Both the position numbers and the translations under genes were made by a program. DNA of 11,298 nt, taken from assembly GCA_031277235.1 (NCBI GenBank), contig JAITMT010000433.1, forward strand, positions 1-11,298, written 5' to 3'. Source of the stretch: Tannerella sp. Its GTDB lineage: Bacteria > Bacteroidota > Bacteroidia > Bacteroidales > Tannerellaceae. Numbering within the stretch: the first letter of the stretch is position 1; each line of letters starts with the position of its first letter. Shown here piece by piece: positions 8,401-11,298 of the stretch. The notes beneath the pieces were generated by a model that saw only the letters and a list, made by a program, of their open reading frames with translations, searched no databases and was not told the DNA's origin.

Positions 8401-8778
8401 GATGCGGAACGGATAACCTGCGCTGACATAAATAGGAGTTCCATAGCCTTGCGTTTCCCAATTACCCGGGACTGTAATTGTTTTCCATGAAGCATCATTG
8501 AAATTTGTTTTGTAAAAATCAACGGGGCGTTCCTTCGGACGCGGAACCCAATGAAATTTCCATTGCCCGTTCAGCAGAAGAAAATAAGGCGAGCTTTCCC
8601 GATCGTCGCTCAAGGCTTGTTCTATGGAGGCATAGGGGACATAAGTCGCGTGGGCGGCTTCGCGATTGATTTCCAATACCGACAAGTTTTCCCAATCGGG
8701 TTTATCGTATTGAGAGAATACCGGAACGACCGATAATGAGAAAACGATGATAGAGGTATATTTCAATAATTTATTCAT
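5437..8778 (-). CDS. LacZ-type GH2 beta-galactosidase, secreted
   Basis: The 1113-residue protein has the full LacZ layout: signal peptide (1-22, cleavage VFS before Gln23), sugar-binding domain (about 65-245, including RWCDGSYLEDQDMWR whose Asp220 matches the substrate-contact Asp201 of E. coli LacZ), immunoglobulin-like domain (about 245-380), TIM barrel (about 382-680), a DUF4981-type sandwich (about 690-790) and the C-terminal Bgal small-chain domain (about 812-1085, WYGHGPYENYSDR). Catalytic residues are intact: acid/base Glu503 in MGNESGYG and nucleophile Glu594 in SEYAHAMGN; IDEADIEAHG (454-463) supplies the conserved Mg-site residues. The reaction expected is hydrolysis of terminal beta-D-galactose, probably from plant-glycan oligosaccharides in the periplasm rather than lactose, given the signal peptide and operon. 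Starts 10 bases after the propeller gene stop. The C-terminal tail (about 1086-1113) looks unstructured. Confidence 0.95.
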   Translation of the reverse strand: MNKLLKYTSIIVFSLSVVPVFSQYDKPDWENLSVLEINREAAHATYVPYASIEQALSDDRESSPYFLLLNGQWKFHWVPRPKERPVDFYKTNFNDASWKTITVPGNWETQGYGTPIYVSAGYPFRIDPPRVTSEPPVDYTSFNERNPVGSYRYTFALPTLWENRKVFIHFAGVQSAFYLWINGKKVGYSQGSMEPSEFDITEYVRKAENQIAVEVYRWCDGSYLEDQDMWRTSGIHREVFLYSTANERIFDFTVRTLLDKDYTKAQLQINTELKSYHGNTLENWLIEAQLYDAQNRAVFDVPLTQDAFPVLNADNKAAVLNDRTPQRGMPKFAWLEAIVNNPLQWTAETPHLYTFILSLKNNRNETIEALACKIGFRSVEIKDGQVLINGKPVRLRGVNRHEHDPATGRAIAYEQMVQDITLMKQANINAVRTSHYPNNPQWYDLCDKYGLYVIDEADIEAHGLRGKLANDPSWQAAFLDRAIRMAERDKNHPSIISWSMGNESGYGVNFAAMSAWLKAFDPTRFIHYEGAQDSPKDPLSVDVISRFYPRTQDAYLNPNIQEGADMERAENARWERLLSIAKNPADNRPVLTSEYAHAMGNAIGNLQEYWNEIYSNPRMLGGFLWDWVDQGLYKTTSEGIRYLAYGGDFGDKPNLGAFCFNGIIFADRQTTPKYYEVKKVYQPVFVEAVDLDNYQVKLSLTNRHHHTNLNEYEARWSLISQSKTLQQGILPDIDILPGEQKEISFYLYKFGVNKNIDYWLRISFHLKEKQRWAEKGHEIAFEQLKMNFGNEQSFTPVLSSAFHQIKKDNEKITCSGENFSVVFDLKEGSIASLHYNGKERLVSMPEFQGYRAPTDNDRGFGNWLAKDWEENGLDRLQRKVQSIEIVQETSDSVKIRSVSDYQAKNGKIVHECIWTIYGNGIIGVSNRFMPEGELPELPRLGIRMALSGDLEQFQWYGHGPYENYSDRKVSCPVGVYTSTVTEQYVPYPHPQETGNKEGIRWLTLTDSKGNGLKFICESGVMSGSALHVTAGDLATATHAYLMQPRKEVILSLDAVMLGLGNSSCGPGVLKKYAVEKKPHHLGFWIIPCSAPETVKSKILANADTSDTDPKVSN

Positions 8779-8788
8779 ATTTTGTCAG

Positions 8789-9925
8789 CTATTCCGAATT
8801 GTTATCCGGTTTCGGGAAACGCAATGGGCTTTTTCCCAGGTCTTTGGAGGTGGCGACGGCAATGCTCCTTTGATCGTCTTTATTGACTGCGCAATAGAAA
8901 TGGTAAACAACGCCGTCCCATTTAATCACACAGGATTTATGGGCAAACAGATTATCGTATTCTTCTGTCGGAAAAATCAAATCGACTCCGTCCCAGTCTG
9001 TCCAGTTAATCAAATCGTAGGAACAGGCAAACGTGTTGAATGCCTTATAGGGGCGATCTTTATAAAAAGCGCCAAAATAGAACATCACATAAAGGTCTCC
9101 GAACTGCTGAATAACGCCATCGGCTGTAATAATTCCCGGCGCCTCATGATTAATTACAGGATTTCCATCATACCGTTTCCAATGTAGCATATCGTCGGAA
9201 AGCGCAATACCGATGCGTTCGGCTTTGATATTGTTTACCGGATTGACGCCTCCTGCATTGTAATACATGAGAAACGGATAATCGAGTGTTTTTTTCTTAT
9301 CCCACAGAATAAATGATTTGTATTGGGTGATGTTTTCCCACCAGCCTGCGTCTTTGTCCAAGGGGGATAAAGCAGGTTTATCGAGCGTCTGCCATTCGTG
9401 GGCTTGGGTGATGTCTTTGTCGGTGAAAGCAATTCCTATTTCGAGACGTCCGCGTTCGTATCCACGTCCCATTCCTCCGAAATAAGAGAGCCAATATTTA
9501 CCGCCAAAGGGTTGCGGTTCGTATGTTCCTTCCCATTGGGGGTCAATTAGTGCAATATATCCTGCACGCTGATTTTCATCCCAACGGTTGGAACCTTCCG
9601 GTGCAAATGACAATATCCTGCCCAAGGTGTTCCAGTGAAGCAGGTCGTCGCTTTCGGCTAACCAGGTTTCGTATCCACGTCCGTCGCCGCCGCCTTTTCC
9701 GTTGTAAACAAGATAAGACATATACCATTTCCCGTTTTTCCGGAACACAGTCGGACAATCCATTTTGTGGTAATTGTCGGAAGGAGTCAATACCAAACCA
9801 TATTTATAAGGTGTTTTTACTTCCTCGTAAATCGTTTGCATTACTTCTTTAGACACTGTCTTCTGCGCTTGCAACAAGGGGATGCAGGCAAAAAGAAAAA
9901 ATAGAATACCTGTTGTTTTTTTCAT
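8789..9925 (-). CDS. Secreted five-bladed beta-propeller glycosidase, GH43/GH32-like, family unassigned
   Basis: The 378-residue protein starts with a signal peptide (1-20, LLQA before Gln21). The remainder shows the repeating blade signature of the GH43/32/117/130 fold: an aromatic-rich strand followed by a surface S-D-L-x-x-W turn, seen at ESDDLLHWNTLG (91-102), ALSDDMLHWKRYDG (241-254) and CSYDLINWTDWDG (301-313). MDCPTVFRKNGKWYMSY (55-71) has the place and form of the first-blade motif that bears the catalytic base Asp in GH43, suggesting Asp56. IDPQWEGTYEPQP (127-139) and HEAPGIITADG (260-270) are candidate second- and third-acid regions. I cannot assign a CAZy family or substrate; an alpha-L-arabinofuranosidase or galactosidase role would suit the operon but is a guess. 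LFAC at 11-14 resembles a lipobox weakly, though the Phe at -2 and the hydrophobic residues after it favour ordinary cleavage. Starts 6 bases after the GH105 stop. Confidence 0.87.
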   Translation of the reverse strand: MKKTTGILFFLFACIPLLQAQKTVSKEVMQTIYEEVKTPYKYGLVLTPSDNYHKMDCPTVFRKNGKWYMSYLVYNGKGGGDGRGYETWLAESDDLLHWNTLGRILSFAPEGSNRWDENQRAGYIALIDPQWEGTYEPQPFGGKYWLSYFGGMGRGYERGRLEIGIAFTDKDITQAHEWQTLDKPALSPLDKDAGWWENITQYKSFILWDKKKTLDYPFLMYYNAGGVNPVNNIKAERIGIALSDDMLHWKRYDGNPVINHEAPGIITADGVIQQFGDLYVMFYFGAFYKDRPYKAFNTFACSYDLINWTDWDGVDLIFPTEEYDNLFAHKSCVIKWDGVVYHFYCAVNKDDQRSIAVATSKDLGKSPLRFPKPDNNSE

Positions 9926-9931
9926 ATCATT

Positions 9932-11278
9932 TTATTCAGGCCACTCATTTTTCAAAAGAAAATGGAATGTGCTATTCATTGAATCCGGGTTTGCTTTCCG
10001 TATTTCCAGTTTCTCGTTCTGCAACAACCGGATCATTTCGGCGCCGGCATAAAGTACAGGACCGTAGCCATGCGTTCCATAAATGCTTTTGCCGCGGTGG
10101 TAATAGTAAACATTGTCGTGGGCAAATGTCGTTCCCTCGCAGGTGCCATCCACCGAACCGTCCGGTAACACGCGGGTTTTTATTGCATTCCAGCCTGTCA
10201 AGGCTACCGGACCGTACACATGACTGATCCATCCTTCATTGATTCCTTTGGCGACGGCATAGGTAAACATCGCCGTACAGGATGTTTCCAGATACGTATC
10301 GTTTTTATCCAGTAAATTGTGCCAGAAGCCCGAACCGTCCTGAAGACTGGCAAGACTGCGAATCACCGAGCGGTACAAATGCAAAACACGGTCTCTCCCC
10401 GGATAATCTTTCGGCAGGATATCGAGCGTTTCAGCCATTGCCATCAGCACCCACCCATTGGCGCGTCCCCAGTAAAAACGGGGATCATAGTCGCCGGACG
10501 TAACGTTCCATCCATGATCGAACAACTCCATTTGCGGAATATAGAGCCTGTCCGACATTTGGAGAATCTGCCTGACCGCATCGTCGAAATATTTTTTATC
10601 GCCGGTCAGGACGCCCATGTTGACAAGGAACGGTACGCCCATGTACATATCATCCGCCCATATTGATTCATACTGCGGACGGTTACGCGCCAGCGTGCCG
10701 TCCGGCAGGCGAAACTGTCCTTTGGAAATATGGTTGTCAATCGCATGGATGATCTCCAGGTATTCAGGATTCGGTTTTTTCAGGTAGGTTTTAATCAACG
10801 CTGCACCGATCGAACCGCAATCGTCGAGGGTTCCCAGCCGGCTCAACCCTCCCCATCCCATTATGTCGTTCTTTTTGAAATACGGCTGGTATTTCGCAAC
10901 AAAATCATAAAATTTGGGATTGTTGGCAAAAAATGCCTTGTCGCCGATTACGCTATCTATATAAACAAATGCCGAAAGTACGACTCCGTGTGTATAAGAC
11001 CATTCACTGGAAAAGCCTCTGGACACTTTCGCATTTTTGTCAGGTTTTGAGAGGTCGGTAACCGGCGCTCCGGTCTCCGAATCAACTACTCGCTGGACAC
11101 TTGATTTTTCGTAATAATCCCGTATCCGGTTCAACACTTCCTTGATGTCCGTAACCTCGGGATAAACATACGGAATTTCGTAATGAGGATATCTTCCTTC
11201 CTGTGCATGGAGCGCCATGTGAACGCTTGTTGAGAATAACAAGGTAATAACTGCCAGAAATATTTTTTTATTTTTCAT
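9932..11278 (-). CDS. GH105 unsaturated glycuronyl hydrolase, secreted
   Basis: The 448-residue protein belongs to GH105 (Pfam Glyco_hydro_88), (alpha/alpha)6-barrel enzymes such as Bacillus YteR that remove the 4,5-unsaturated uronic acid left at the non-reducing end by polysaccharide lyases, by hydration of the double bond. Key regions are present: Asp209 in IWADDMYMGVPFL (matching the YteR catalytic Asp143), His255 in FDHGWN, and WGRANGW (270-276), whose Arg272 and Trp276 share the spacing of YteR Arg213 and Trp217. LDDCGSIGAALI (151-162) is also family-typical. A signal peptide (1-25, ending ALHA before Gln26) places it outside the cytoplasm, unlike the cytoplasmic Bacillus enzymes. It is the first gene in the window, with only 20 bases upstream, so the operon may well start outside. 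Its presence implies a lyase acting on the same glycan. Preference for rhamnogalacturonyl or glucuronyl ends cannot be decided. Confidence 0.95.
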   Translation of the reverse strand: MKNKKIFLAVITLLFSTSVHMALHAQEGRYPHYEIPYVYPEVTDIKEVLNRIRDYYEKSSVQRVVDSETGAPVTDLSKPDKNAKVSRGFSSEWSYTHGVVLSAFVYIDSVIGDKAFFANNPKFYDFVAKYQPYFKKNDIMGWGGLSRLGTLDDCGSIGAALIKTYLKKPNPEYLEIIHAIDNHISKGQFRLPDGTLARNRPQYESIWADDMYMGVPFLVNMGVLTGDKKYFDDAVRQILQMSDRLYIPQMELFDHGWNVTSGDYDPRFYWGRANGWVLMAMAETLDILPKDYPGRDRVLHLYRSVIRSLASLQDGSGFWHNLLDKNDTYLETSCTAMFTYAVAKGINEGWISHVYGPVALTGWNAIKTRVLPDGSVDGTCEGTTFAHDNVYYYHRGKSIYGTHGYGPVLYAGAEMIRLLQNEKLEIRKANPDSMNSTFHFLLKNEWPE

Positions 11279-11298
11279 GTTGTAATACTGTTAATAAC

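Noticed and set aside
8789..9925. The propeller enzyme as a lipoprotein (LFAC at residues 11-14).
   Set aside because: Phe at -2 is atypical, the hydrophobic segment continues past the Cys, and a good signal peptidase I site lies at residue 20 before Gln.

Overview
The window reads as part of a carbohydrate-degradation locus from a Bacteroidota bacterium, most likely order Bacteroidales. The reasons are: five consecutive secreted glycoside hydrolases of types typical of polysaccharide utilization loci; five signal peptides that all appear to end just before a Gln; A-rich, Shine-Dalgarno-poor start regions; and a leftward promoter candidate matching the Bacteroides TTTG / TAnnTTTG consensus. 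Genus cannot be told from the sequence.

Layout, in transcription order (all five genes on the minus strand, so right to left): a GH105 unsaturated glycuronyl hydrolase (11278-9932), a five-bladed beta-propeller glycosidase of GH43-like type without a firm family (9925-8789), a LacZ-type GH2 (8778-5437), a second, architecturally different GH2 (5425-2540) and a GH127/DUF1680 enzyme (2452-440). The first four genes are separated by only 6, 10 and 11 bases and must be one operon. GH127 follows after 87 bases that hold an imperfect inverted repeat. The operon probably begins beyond the right edge, since only 20 bases lie upstream of GH105. No SusC/SusD pair, regulator, transporter, polysaccharide lyase or sulfatase is visible.

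Working together, the set fits trimming of oligosaccharides left by a lyase. GH105 removes the 4,5-unsaturated uronic acid at the non-reducing end, the two GH2 enzymes remove beta-linked galactose or a related sugar or uronic acid, GH127 removes a beta-L-arabinofuranose-like sugar, and the propeller enzyme takes an unidentified residue. Pectic rhamnogalacturonan or plant arabinogalactan-protein glycans are the best guesses; this is inference from family membership.

The left 439 bases contain no credible gene but are dense in signals: a (GT)44 tract running off the window edge (1-88), a 9-bp-stem hairpin (107-127), a leftward promoter candidate (223-254), an A/T tract (263-278), a palindromic interspersed-repeat-like element (293-372) and three near-identical 8-base units (397-420). 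No ATG occurs on the minus strand between the promoter and the edge, so any gene it serves starts beyond the window and the dinucleotide tract would lie in its leader. I found no clearly new multi-gene system. The points most worth following are the long hypermutable tract beside a promoter, the unassigned propeller enzyme, and the Gln in GH127 where a catalytic Glu is expected.
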